Below are positions 8,241-16,005 of a DNA stretch of 64,000 bases, piece by piece (the first letter of the stretch is position 1; every line of letters starts with the position of its first letter). The translations under genes were made by a program, and so were the position numbers. The DNA is from Chitinophaga skermanii (lineage in GTDB: Bacteria; Bacteroidota; Bacteroidia; Chitinophagales; Chitinophagaceae), in assembly GCF_003259335.1 (NCBI RefSeq), contig NZ_QLLL01000004.1, forward strand, positions 387,689 to 451,688, in the 5' to 3' direction. The notes below the pieces were generated by a model. That model was not told where the DNA came from. It did not search any database and was given only the letters and a program-made list of their open reading frames with translations.

Positions 8241-9482
8241 ATGAGCAGAATAAGAGTTATAAACTTTGGTCCTATAAAACAAGAGAATGCTGAAAATGGT
8301 GGCTGGATAGACATCAAAAAAGTAACCGTGTTCATAGGTAACCAAGGCAGCGGGAAAAGCACGCTAGCTAAACTCATTTCCAGTTTCATGTGGATGGAGA
8401 AAGCTTTAATGCGCGATATAGGAGATGTGGATGCTAAATGGTTAGGAAAGAAAAATAGGTTGCAGGATTTCTTTTTAAAGTATCATAATATTGAAAGTTA
8501 CCTAAGTGAGGAAACTGTGATTGAATACGAAGGTGCAGCATATTCCATCAGGTATGAAAAGTATTACCTGTCGGCTCTTTTGTTGAATGATAATACGAAC
8601 TATTCGCTCCCGCAAATCATGTATGTTCCAGCAGAGCGAAACTTTATTGCTTACGTTAAAACACCCAAAGAACTTAGGTTGTCGTCAGATTCTTTGCAAG
8701 AATTCTTAACTGAATTTGAAAATGCAAAGGCTGATATGAAGGAGCCTTTACATTTACCCATCAATAATGTGTCGGTTGTATACGATCATCAGCTTGATAT
8801 ACTTAGTCTAAAGGGAAGTGATTATAGAATAAGGTTGAATGAAGCTTCCAGTGGCTTCCAATCATTAGTGCCATTGTATGTAGTGTCTGATTATCTTGCT
8901 CGCTCTGTTAAAGAGAAAAGTGAAAACAGTGAGAAAATGAATGATGAGGAACGGCAACAATTTAAAAAAGGTTTTGAGCAAATATGGAATAATAATACAC
9001 TTACAGATGAACAGAAGCGTATCGCCGTTTCAGCACTCTCTGCAAGGTTTAACAAAACAGCCTTCATCAATATTATTGAAGAACCAGAACAAAATTTGTT
9101 TCCAGCTTCTCAATGGCAAATGCTAAAAAGTTTGCTCGGGTATAACAATATGAATGCTAATAATAAGTTGATCGTTACTTCGCATAGCCCTTATGTTATT
9201 AATTATCTAAACATATCTATTCAAGCTGAAGAGCTATTTCATAAAATAGTGGAGGCAAAAAAGGAAGATACTTTATTGCCGAAATTATTTGACATCATAC
9301 CTACATCTGCATTAACTGCCGCCAGCGATGTAGTTGTATATGAACTCAATGAAGCAAATGGATGTGTGAAAAAGTTGGCAGCGCCTGGTGGTATCCCTTC
9401 CGATAAAAACTACCTAAATAATATGCTCCGTGAAGGCAACAACTTGTTTGATACCCTATTGTCCATTGAAGAAGAACTGTAA
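8241..9482 (+). CDS. ABC/OLD-type AAA ATPase of a two-gene putative defence system
   Basis: This 413-residue soluble ATPase carries every ABC-type motif: Walker A G33NQGSGKST41, signature-like S203-S-G-F-Q near residue 203, Walker B with the acidic pair IIE280E281PE, and the switch histidine H315 in VTSHSPYV. The insert at residues 60-270 lacks the long coiled coil of Rad50/SMC. This layout matches the AAA_15/AAA_21 (OLD-like) ATPases of conflict systems such as PARIS, Septu and Gabija. There is no TOPRIM domain at its C-terminus, unlike OLD or GajA. The gene is 3 bp from a small nuclease-like partner. It is more AT-rich than its neighbours, with a very AT-rich 90-bp leader, suggesting transfer. 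Confidence 0.8.
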   Translation: MSRIRVINFGPIKQENAENGGWIDIKKVTVFIGNQGSGKSTLAKLISSFMWMEKALMRDIGDVDAKWLGKKNRLQDFFLKYHNIESYLSEETVIEYEGAAYSIRYEKYYLSALLLNDNTNYSLPQIMYVPAERNFIAYVKTPKELRLSSDSLQEFLTEFENAKADMKEPLHLPINNVSVVYDHQLDILSLKGSDYRIRLNEASSGFQSLVPLYVVSDYLARSVKEKSENSEKMNDEERQQFKKGFEQIWNNNTLTDEQKRIAVSALSARFNKTAFINIIEEPEQNLFPASQWQMLKSLLGYNNMNANNKLIVTSHSPYVINYLNISIQAEELFHKIVEAKKEDTLLPKLFDIIPTSALTAASDVVVYELNEANGCVKKLAAPGGIPSDKNYLNNMLREGNNLFDTLLSIEEEL

Positions 9483-9485
9483 GGA

Positions 9486-9974
9486 ATGAATTTTTTTGAT
9501 GTAGCTTGTCAAGAACCAACATTAACACACGTAGAATTTGGATTGTGTGACGATCAAAACAGCACAATAGCATATACCGATATGACCGATAAATCGAAAT
9601 GGATAGCTACTGTTAAAAACGACGGTGCGTTACCCATTACTTTTACGGCTATTGATAAATGTGTAATCAAAGATAATGAGCATGTAGGAAGGGGGCGCTG
9701 TGATGGCATGCTTACAACAACAGCATCGCTGTTTTTAGTGGAACTAAAAGATGCATCCTCCCATTGGCAAACTGGCGCCATAGAGCAGCTGGAATCCACC
9801 ATTGATTTCTTAAAAGCAAATCATAACATCGATACATTTAAGCATAAAAAGGTATTCGCCTGCAATAAAAGGCGTGCCGGGTTTGCTGTTATTGATAATG
9901 CAGAAAACAAAGCCTTTTTTCAAAAAACGGGCTTTAGAATGGATATCCAGGCTGAAATTATTGTTGTTAAATAA
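9486..9974 (+). CDS. Small PD-(D/E)XK nuclease-like partner of the ATPase
   Basis: This 162-residue protein starts 3 bp after the ATPase stop, so translation is probably coupled. It shows the spacing of a PD-(D/E)XK nuclease core: D73 (RCDGM), a strand-like stretch, then E86-L-K88 (LVELKD), then a helix with Q95 and Q101 (QTGAIEQL), as in many restriction-type nucleases. No HNH, TOPRIM or DUF4435 motif is visible, which argues against Septu, Gabija and PARIS. I infer it is the effector and the ATPase the sensor or activator. A structural non-catalytic partner remains possible. Confidence 0.55.
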   Translation: MNFFDVACQEPTLTHVEFGLCDDQNSTIAYTDMTDKSKWIATVKNDGALPITFTAIDKCVIKDNEHVGRGRCDGMLTTTASLFLVELKDASSHWQTGAIEQLESTIDFLKANHNIDTFKHKKVFACNKRRAGFAVIDNAENKAFFQKTGFRMDIQAEIIVVK

Positions 9975-10076
9975 TACCATTCAATGTTTTGGTCAAATTA
10001 TTGTAGTGAACCTAGCAGTTGAAATATTACTCCCCTAATTATTCCTGTTACCTACTCAACATCTAAAATTGTTGCT

Positions 10077-11117
10077 ATGCAGCGGTATACAGGAAATCCC
10101 ATTCTCACACCCGCCAGTATTAAACCTAGTCACCCCGGTTTGGAAATAGCTTGCTTGCTAAACCCCGGTGCTTTTGAATTCGATGGTAAAATATGGCTCA
10201 TTTTACGCGTGGCAGAACGGCCGCAACAACTGGCCGGGAGAATTTCATTTCCCATTCTCGTCGATAATAAAATCGATATCATGAACATTCTACATGATAG
10301 CCCTTCGCTGGTTGCTACCGATCCCCGTGTGATCAACTACAATGGCGACGATTACCTTACTACGCTCTCGCATTTACGCCTTGTGTGTAGTACCGATGGC
10401 GTAACTTTCACTGAGCCGGAAGGGTACCCACCCTTATACGGAGAAGGCCCTTACGAAACTTTTGGGATTGAAGACTGCCGCGTTAGCAAGTTAGGTAACA
10501 CGTATTATCTTACATATACTGCCGTTTCCCCGAATGGTGTAGGCGTGGGCTTACGCACCACGAAAGATTGGAAAACCTTTACGAAAGAAGGCATTATTAT
10601 TCCTCCACATAATAAAGATTGCGCCATCTTCGAAGAACTGGTGAATGGAAAATACTACTGTCTTCATCGCCCGAGCAGTGTAGCATTAGGCGGTAACTAC
10701 ATTTGGTTAGCCGAATCGCCCGATGGAATTCATTGGGGTAAGCATATATGCATTGCTCGTACACGCCCGCAGTTATGGGATAGCATACGTTTAGGCGCCG
10801 GATGCGCCCCCATCAAAACAAGTGAAGGTTGGCTCGTTATCTACCACGGCGCAAATGATCAACACCAATATTGCCTGGGTACCATACTATTAGACTTACT
10901 CGATCCAACCAAAGTAATCGCCCGTTCGGTAGCACCAATCATGCAACCTACTGCCCCTTATGAACTAACCGGTTTCTTCGGCCATGTTATATTTACAAAT
11001 GGCCATATTGTGAAGGACGATGAGATAACGATGTATTATGGTGCGGCGGATGATGTGGTATGTATGGCGAAGGGTAGTGTGTCGGAACTGTTACACCAAT
11101 TAAAGGCAGGATTGTAA
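10077..11117 (+). CDS. Glycoside hydrolase family 130 enzyme (mannoside phosphorylase or mannosidase)
   Basis: This 346-residue protein has no signal peptide, so it is cytoplasmic. It has the five-bladed propeller hallmarks of GH130: an LRVAER motif (R44), TDPR (residues 81-84), and the GIEDCRV segment whose D133 matches the catalytic acid position of the family. CLHRPS and a late YHGAN loop follow. GH130 members phosphorolyse or hydrolyse beta-mannosides. The visible basic residues lean towards a phosphorylase, but this needs alignment of the phosphate-binding positions. No SusC/SusD pair or other mannan genes adjoin. Confidence 0.85.
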   Translation: MQRYTGNPILTPASIKPSHPGLEIACLLNPGAFEFDGKIWLILRVAERPQQLAGRISFPILVDNKIDIMNILHDSPSLVATDPRVINYNGDDYLTTLSHLRLVCSTDGVTFTEPEGYPPLYGEGPYETFGIEDCRVSKLGNTYYLTYTAVSPNGVGVGLRTTKDWKTFTKEGIIIPPHNKDCAIFEELVNGKYYCLHRPSSVALGGNYIWLAESPDGIHWGKHICIARTRPQLWDSIRLGAGCAPIKTSEGWLVIYHGANDQHQYCLGTILLDLLDPTKVIARSVAPIMQPTAPYELTGFFGHVIFTNGHIVKDDEITMYYGAADDVVCMAKGSVSELLHQLKAGL

Positions 11118-11150
11118 CCCGGGTGTTTTCCGTAATTTGATAGTGGTTGA

Positions 11151-11233
11151 AAAGTAGTTTTCATGTAGCTGCCATGTAAATGGGCCGGTTTTTCCATGTA
11201 AATCCCATGTAATTGCGCTGTATTTACACTGTA
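11151..11233 (-). repeat. 11-bp-phased CATGTA array, copy A
   Basis: CATGTA starts at 11162, 11173, 11195 and 11206. Degenerate versions (xxTGTA) continue the same phase at 11217 and 11228. Only the unit at 11184 is lost. Read on the minus strand, the units resemble the larger array at 62517-62700 (TTACATGG, AGCTACATG, TACATGAAAAC, GTAAATAC). The array lies in the 362-bp gap 11118-11479 between the GH130 gene and the 318-residue protein gene. The rest of the gap shows no gene or clear terminator. Confidence 0.65.
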
Positions 11234-11479
11234 ATTGATCGCATTTTCCCCTTACATTTCCTTTGTTATTTCTTTACCTTCTCTTGGCAGTTAGCTTGTC
11301 ATGGCTTAATGGCATTGTTGTATTAATTACCCTTATTGCGTACCGCTCGATGAGATGAATGCGCTATATATGGGAAGAACAAATATGCTTTCTGCGTGGC
11401 AGAAAATACATGCTTAGGCCCGGGATTTGACAGGTATAAACCAGTATTCACTGTTTTATTAACCTAAAAAAAAGCATGT

Positions 11480-12436
11480 ATGAGTAAGATTATTTACCTC
11501 AACCCCCAACACTTAGAAAAGCTATCGGTATACCCCACCGCTAATGGCTTTATTACTTCAGCCCGCCAGCGCAAAGCCACCAATTGGAATAGCGAGAGTT
11601 ACGAAAAAATTCGCTCGCACAGGAAAGAATTCGGTAGGGCTGCTTCTACGGCAGCAGGTATTCGCTTGGGTTTCAAACAAATTATCGACTTAGTACCCGA
11701 TACAACCATGTACCGGAGAATGTCGTCGAAACTATTAGATATTATTAAGCAAGATACCACCCATATACGCGGCGAGCGCACGGTGGAAGAGGGGCAAATT
11801 ACCGAATTAGCGGGCTTCCAATTTAACCAACAAGCCAATTTCTACCGGGTGTGCAATATGCCACCGAAAGTAATGCTGGATAGGCAATTAGGCACAGCAC
11901 AAGTATCTTTTCCAGCTTTCACACCGGCACACGAATTACGTATACCCAAAAATGCTACGCATGTACAATTCGTAGCGGCGGTACATGCCATCAACTTTGA
12001 TGAAAACGATGTACGCACGCAATGCGTAAAAGGCGATATGTTTTCATTGCATCAACCTTTAACACAAGGTGTTACATTAGATTTACAATTTGATGCGCAC
12101 GAAAAAAGGCACCTATTTGTATCGGTGGGCGTTGTGTTCATTGAAGTACTACATGGGCGCCCTTACAAAGTAGCAGGTGGTCATCAAAATGCGATGTGTA
12201 TTACCCATGTGTTCCCCAAGCAGGCTGCTAGTGCAATCGAGGCTGTAGTACCCAATGTAGAAGTAGTAGCTGATACTACACCATTGCCTACGGTAAAAAC
12301 AACAGCTAAGAAAGGTAATCGTCGTATACCTAGTTTCTTACAACAATACCGTTCATCGCGTCAACAAAGAAAACAAACAGTGCCCGTTTCGCATGCAATT
12401 GATCATGCTGCGAAAAATGCACCGCTATTATTATAG
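11480..12436 (+). CDS. Hypothetical protein, 318 aa
   Basis: I do not recognise this family. It has no signal peptide or membrane helix. The N-terminal 110 residues are basic and helical (an SARQRKATNW stretch, then RKEFGRAAS). A central beta-rich domain follows (residues 130-245, with FPAFTPAHELRIPKNATHVQF). The C-terminal tail of about 70 residues is very basic and low in complexity (KKGNRRIPSFLQQYRSSRQQ), as in nucleic-acid-binding or sticky tails. It lies downstream of the 11-bp-phased array and 36 bp upstream of an AraC regulator gene, so the two may be co-transcribed. Confidence 0.65.
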   Translation: MSKIIYLNPQHLEKLSVYPTANGFITSARQRKATNWNSESYEKIRSHRKEFGRAASTAAGIRLGFKQIIDLVPDTTMYRRMSSKLLDIIKQDTTHIRGERTVEEGQITELAGFQFNQQANFYRVCNMPPKVMLDRQLGTAQVSFPAFTPAHELRIPKNATHVQFVAAVHAINFDENDVRTQCVKGDMFSLHQPLTQGVTLDLQFDAHEKRHLFVSVGVVFIEVLHGRPYKVAGGHQNAMCITHVFPKQAASAIEAVVPNVEVVADTTPLPTVKTTAKKGNRRIPSFLQQYRSSRQQRKQTVPVSHAIDHAAKNAPLLL

Positions 12437-12471
12437 CAATTCGTAATTTTAGGATAGAAAGCTCCTCTACC

Positions 12472-13281
12472 ATGCACAGTAAACAATTAAAAGTTCCCGC
12501 TTTTCTTCAAGGCTATGCCCGTTGTTTCTGGACATTGGAAACGGATGAGGTCGACGATCTTACAAAATCGTTTCGTACGTTGGCAGATGGCTGCCCGGGA
12601 TTAATATTTCAACAACCCGGCGAAGGCGTGCTCTATCAAAACGATAAAGCATTGCCCAGTGTATTCTTATACGGCCAAGCTACCACGCATGCCGACCTCC
12701 GCGTAAAAGGAAGATTCCGCGCCGTAGGTGTATTCTTCTATCCGAACGCTTTACAAACTATTTTTGGTCTCGATGCACACGAGTTAACCGATACCTGCAT
12801 TGATGTAGATACGCTTAGTAAGCATAGTACGTTGTCGGCAGAGTTGAGTGGTTTTACCAGTATCAACGATTTGGTGTTACACTTGGCGCAATATTTATAC
12901 AAGCAAATAGCATCGCATCAACAATACGCCGATGAAGCCATTACGTATGCCGTGAAAACAATCGTAGCAGCACAAGGTATGGTTACCATCCCGGAATTGC
13001 GTGCGCAATTGTTCTTATCGGAGCGCACATTTGAACGCCGGTTCAAACAAAGCGTGGGTATTACGCCGAAGTTGTTTATTCGTATCATTCGCTTCCAGGC
13101 GGCCTTGCAGCAAATGCGTACGCAAGGGTATGCTAAATTATCGGATGTGGCATTTGGGTACGAGTATGCCGATCAATCTCATTTTATCCGCGCTTTTAAA
13201 GAGTTCGCGGGCTTTTCTCCTTTTCAATTCCAGAAAGTAACTTCCGAAGTGATGGAAAACTTGTCGAAGGTGGCTTCGTAA
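12472..13281 (+). CDS. AraC family regulator with DUF6597-type N-terminus
   Basis: This 269-residue protein has an N-terminal sensor-like domain of the DUF6597 type (QGYARCFWTLE, PGLIFQQ, VFLYGQ, FRAVGVFFYPNAL). The C-terminal helix-turn-helix pair runs at about residues 165-262 (LFLSERTFERRFKQSVGITPK, LSDVAFGYEYADQSHFIRAF). Regulators of this type usually control a nearby oxidoreductase. Here the next gene, 67 bp away, encodes an NAD(P)-binding reductase-like protein, which is the likely target. Confidence 0.85.
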   Translation: MHSKQLKVPAFLQGYARCFWTLETDEVDDLTKSFRTLADGCPGLIFQQPGEGVLYQNDKALPSVFLYGQATTHADLRVKGRFRAVGVFFYPNALQTIFGLDAHELTDTCIDVDTLSKHSTLSAELSGFTSINDLVLHLAQYLYKQIASHQQYADEAITYAVKTIVAAQGMVTIPELRAQLFLSERTFERRFKQSVGITPKLFIRIIRFQAALQQMRTQGYAKLSDVAFGYEYADQSHFIRAFKEFAGFSPFQFQKVTSEVMENLSKVAS

Positions 13282-13321
13282 GAATGACGGTTTTGTTCTA
13301 TTTCCCTGGCCGGTACGAGGG

Positions 13322-13329
13322 TAGTTTTG
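13322..13329 (+). promoter_or_regulatory. -7 promoter element before the NAD(P)-binding protein gene
   Basis: TAGTTTTG is an exact TAnnTTTG match, 19 bp before the ATG at 13349. The nearest TTTG (13292-13295) is 26 bp upstream, longer than usual, so the -33 element is uncertain. Confidence 0.35.
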
Positions 13330-13348
13330 TGGTATAAAATATTACACT

Positions 13349-13987
13349 ATGAAACTCGTTGTTTTCGGCGCAACAGGCGCAACAGGAAAAGAAATCGTAT
13401 CGCAAGCATTAGCAAAAGGTCATACCGTTACAGCCTTCGCCCGCGATCCTTCAAAAATCGAAATTAAGCATCCACATTTACGTATTGTAAAAGGCGATAT
13501 TTTCGATACGAACAGTATTGAAAAAGCCGTAGAAGGACAAGATGCTGTGCTAAATGCCATCGGTTCTCCTGCCAATAAAATCGGTACCATCCGTTCACAA
13601 GGCACGTATAATATTATTAAGGCGATGGAGAAGAAAGGCGTGAAAAGATTGATATGTCAAACATCGTTAGGTTACGGTGATAGTGTGAAAACATTAGACC
13701 GCACACCGTTTATATTTAAATACATTATTGTACCCTTCATTTTGAAGAAAGGATTTGCAGATCATGCCTTGCAAGAATCGTATGTAAAAGCAAGCCAATT
13801 GGATTGGACAATCGTACGCCCTGGCAACCTCACGAACGATGCATTTACAGGAAAATATAAACATGGATTTCCAGCAAACGATCAAACAATAAAAGTAAAA
13901 ATATCGCGTGCAGATGTAGCCGATTTTATGCTGCAACAACTATCTAGTACACAATACATTTTTCAAAATCCAGGAATTTCATATTAG
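13349..13987 (+). CDS. NAD(P)-binding atypical short-chain dehydrogenase (NmrA-like)
   Basis: This 212-residue single Rossmann-fold protein begins with the dinucleotide motif GATGATGKEIV (residues 8-18). FARDPSKIE and a VKGDIFD segment typical of NmrA/SDR_a5 proteins follow. The C-terminal WTIVRPGNLT segment is also typical of the family. Members are redox sensors or reductases (flavin, biliverdin or quinone substrates). It probably forms a unit with the AraC regulator upstream. Confidence 0.8.
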   Translation: MKLVVFGATGATGKEIVSQALAKGHTVTAFARDPSKIEIKHPHLRIVKGDIFDTNSIEKAVEGQDAVLNAIGSPANKIGTIRSQGTYNIIKAMEKKGVKRLICQTSLGYGDSVKTLDRTPFIFKYIIVPFILKKGFADHALQESYVKASQLDWTIVRPGNLTNDAFTGKYKHGFPANDQTIKVKISRADVADFMLQQLSSTQYIFQNPGISY

Positions 13988-14079
13988 CTGAAACTGTTTG
14001 CTATACTGTGTTTGAATGGTGTTCAATTTTCGTGTGGATAACTATTGGTTATTTATGATGCTACAATGGATGTCTTCGT

Positions 14080-14087
14080 TATATTTG
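14080..14087 (+). promoter_or_regulatory. -7 promoter element of the Panacea pair
   Basis: TATATTTG matches TAnnTTTG exactly, 25 bp upstream of the chosen ATG at 14113. No good -33 TTTG lies 19-21 bp upstream, so strength is unclear. Confidence 0.35.
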
Positions 14088-14112
14088 GCGAAATAACCAA
14101 CCATTGTTTCGT

Positions 14113-14628
14113 ATGATTAAAATGATTCGAATAGAAGATTACGCCAAATTTGTTATTTATTACATGAATGCAAATGGTCTTTTTATTGGCCCCCACAAGC
14201 TACAGAAAATTCTATATTTCACGCAAGCGTGGCATTTAGTAAATTTTAACCAACATCCCTTATTTGAAGAACAGCCAGAAGCATGGATGAATGGACCCAA
14301 TTATCGCTCCATTTATAATATCTACAAAAAATATTGGACAAGGAATAAGGACATTATTCCTCCATTAGAAGAAGGGAAAGATTATGCAGATACTTGTAAA
14401 GAGTTAATGATGGGTCTTGGAATAAGTACAGAACAAGAAGCCTTTATTAATGAATTGTTGCAAGAATATGGGACAATGACAAATGGAATGATTATTTATC
14501 TTTCACATGTTGATAAGCCATGGAATGAAACAAGGGAAGGGATAGGGGTATTGGATTCTTGTATAAGAAAGATTTCATTTGAAAGAATGTATGAATGTAA
14601 TCTAGCAAAATACAAGAAAGATGCATGA
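14113..14628 (+). CDS. Panacea-domain (SocA/DUF4065-like) antitoxin
   Basis: This protein has 171 residues from the ATG at 14113 (a TTG at 14104 is an alternative). The first 110 residues show the Panacea/DUF4065 pattern: an N-terminal helix (YAKFVIYYMN), KLQKILYFTQAWHL, then an EAWMNGPNYRSIYNIYKK segment that matches the family's E-A-W-x-x-G-P motif. Panacea domains act as interchangeable antitoxins in PanAT systems or as proteolysis adaptors (SocA). The stop overlaps the next start by 8 bp, and both genes are visibly AT-rich against their surroundings. This supports a mobile toxin-antitoxin pair with this gene as antitoxin. Confidence 0.75.
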   Translation: MIKMIRIEDYAKFVIYYMNANGLFIGPHKLQKILYFTQAWHLVNFNQHPLFEEQPEAWMNGPNYRSIYNIYKKYWTRNKDIIPPLEEGKDYADTCKELMMGLGISTEQEAFINELLQEYGTMTNGMIIYLSHVDKPWNETREGIGVLDSCIRKISFERMYECNLAKYKKDA

Positions 14629-15139
14629 TCATTTACAAGCCTTTCATAGAGAGTTAGATGAAGATAATGATAGTATAAAATTCAAAATAGGTAAACATAA
14701 ACAAGTGAATGCGTATACTAATTTAACGCCCTTGTTTGCTTACGACTATTTAAATTTTGATAATGCAGCATATAGTTTTCATCATCCTGACTTTACCCAA
14801 GAAGATTACCAGGTGTATTTTAGTCAAGTGAAGAAGCTTTCAAAAATCCCGCTTAAGGATTTAATCTTACATGGGCGTACATTTCATTTTCATGTTAATT
14901 ATCCAAAGGGAATCATGGAAAGCATGTTGAAAAGGGTTTTTCCTAACATGAAGAATTGGGAAAACGAAATGCCGTTGGTTGGTCAATTCCACCTGTACAC
15001 ACCTAAAGATAATCGTGAGAAAAAGGCACCTCGTATTCATTTCTTTCTCGGCCATTTGGGAATTTTTTACATAATGCTGTATGATCCGTATCATCAAATT
15101 TATCCCATGAATGCAAAAGAGAAGGAGAAACTAGTATAA
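14621..15139 (+). CDS. Putative toxin partner of the Panacea protein, 172 aa
   Basis: The start overlaps the Panacea gene by 8 bp, so the two are translated together. The protein is soluble, rich in His, Tyr and Phe, and basic. Segments to note are LILHGRTFHFHVNYPKG (about residues 82-98), and KAPRIHFFLGHLGIFY followed by DPYHQIYPMN near the C-terminus. I recognise no Fic, RelA/ToxSAS, RelE or nuclease motif. By position it should be the toxin. The C-terminal hydrophobic strand followed by DPYH could be a catalytic core, but this is a guess. Confidence 0.5.
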   Translation: MHDHLQAFHRELDEDNDSIKFKIGKHKQVNAYTNLTPLFAYDYLNFDNAAYSFHHPDFTQEDYQVYFSQVKKLSKIPLKDLILHGRTFHFHVNYPKGIMESMLKRVFPNMKNWENEMPLVGQFHLYTPKDNREKKAPRIHFFLGHLGIFYIMLYDPYHQIYPMNAKEKEKLV

Positions 15140-15291
15140 GTATTACCCACTTATACATCAAACAATTGCAAAATTACATCGCTCGTACCAACACTTGTGC
15201 GCGTGGAAAGCATACTTTTATTACATTGCTACGGATTAAACATTTGGCAAGGATGCCTGTTTCTTAAAACGTGTAAGCAAAATAGTAGCAT

Positions 15292-16005
15292 ATGAAAACG
15301 AAGTATTTTCCCGCGCATGAGCGTGGTACAAAAGATATCGGCTGGTTAAAAAGCAAGTTCAATTTCAGCTTTAGTGATTATGCCGACCCTATGAAAAGTG
15401 CTTTCGGTACTTTGGCGGCATTTAATGATGATTTGTTAGCCGTGGGAAAAGGTTTTGGTACACACCCACACGTTAACATGGAAATCATTTCCGTGCTATT
15501 AGCCGGTAAAATGAACCACAAAGACTCGATGGGGTACAGCACCGTTATTGAAGAAGGTGGTGTGCAAATTATGAGTGCCGGTACCGGCTTGCGCCATGAA
15601 GAATATAACATCGGTGAAGAAGAAGTACATTTCCTCCAAATTTGGATTGAACCGAAGTTGCAAAACATTCCACCGCGCTACCAAGCCCGTAGCTTCCCCC
15701 GCGAACAAAGGAAGAATAAACTAGTTACCATTGTGTCGGGCGAAGAAGGCTTAGGGCATGTTTGGATTAACCAAAATGCCGTGTTGAAACTCGGGTATTT
15801 CGATCAAGGGGAAGTTGTTACCCATACATACCCTGCCGTTAATAAATGCGCGTTTGTATTCATAATCTCCGGCAGTGCCAACGTAAATGGCACCGTACTC
15901 ACCGAGCGCGATGCCTTGGGTATTTGGGAAACGAACGAAGTGAAGATCGAGTGCAAAGAAACCTGCGAGTTCATTATCATCGAAACAGTCATTAACCAGA
16001 AGTAA
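15292..16005 (+). CDS. Pirin family protein
   Basis: This is a 237-residue bicupin protein, the usual length of YhhW-like pirins. The N-terminal cupin carries the metal-ligand signature GFGTHPHVNMEIIS (about residues 55-68) and the later GTGLRHEEYN. Family members are Fe-dependent, cytoplasmic, and either quercetin dioxygenases or redox-linked regulators. Its stop codon ends at 16005 and the convergent LysR gene ends at 16006 with no gap. The quinone-reductase operon on the far side of LysR makes a redox or aromatic-compound role plausible. Confidence 0.85.
   Translation: MKTKYFPAHERGTKDIGWLKSKFNFSFSDYADPMKSAFGTLAAFNDDLLAVGKGFGTHPHVNMEIISVLLAGKMNHKDSMGYSTVIEEGGVQIMSAGTGLRHEEYNIGEEEVHFLQIWIEPKLQNIPPRYQARSFPREQRKNKLVTIVSGEEGLGHVWINQNAVLKLGYFDQGEVVTHTYPAVNKCAFVFIISGSANVNGTVLTERDALGIWETNEVKIECKETCEFIIIETVINQK

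Noticed and set aside
8241..9974. Assigning the ATPase pair to PARIS, Septu or Gabija
   Set aside because: The ATPase fits the broad group, but the partner shows no DUF4435/TOPRIM or HNH signature, and the ATPase has no C-terminal TOPRIM domain.
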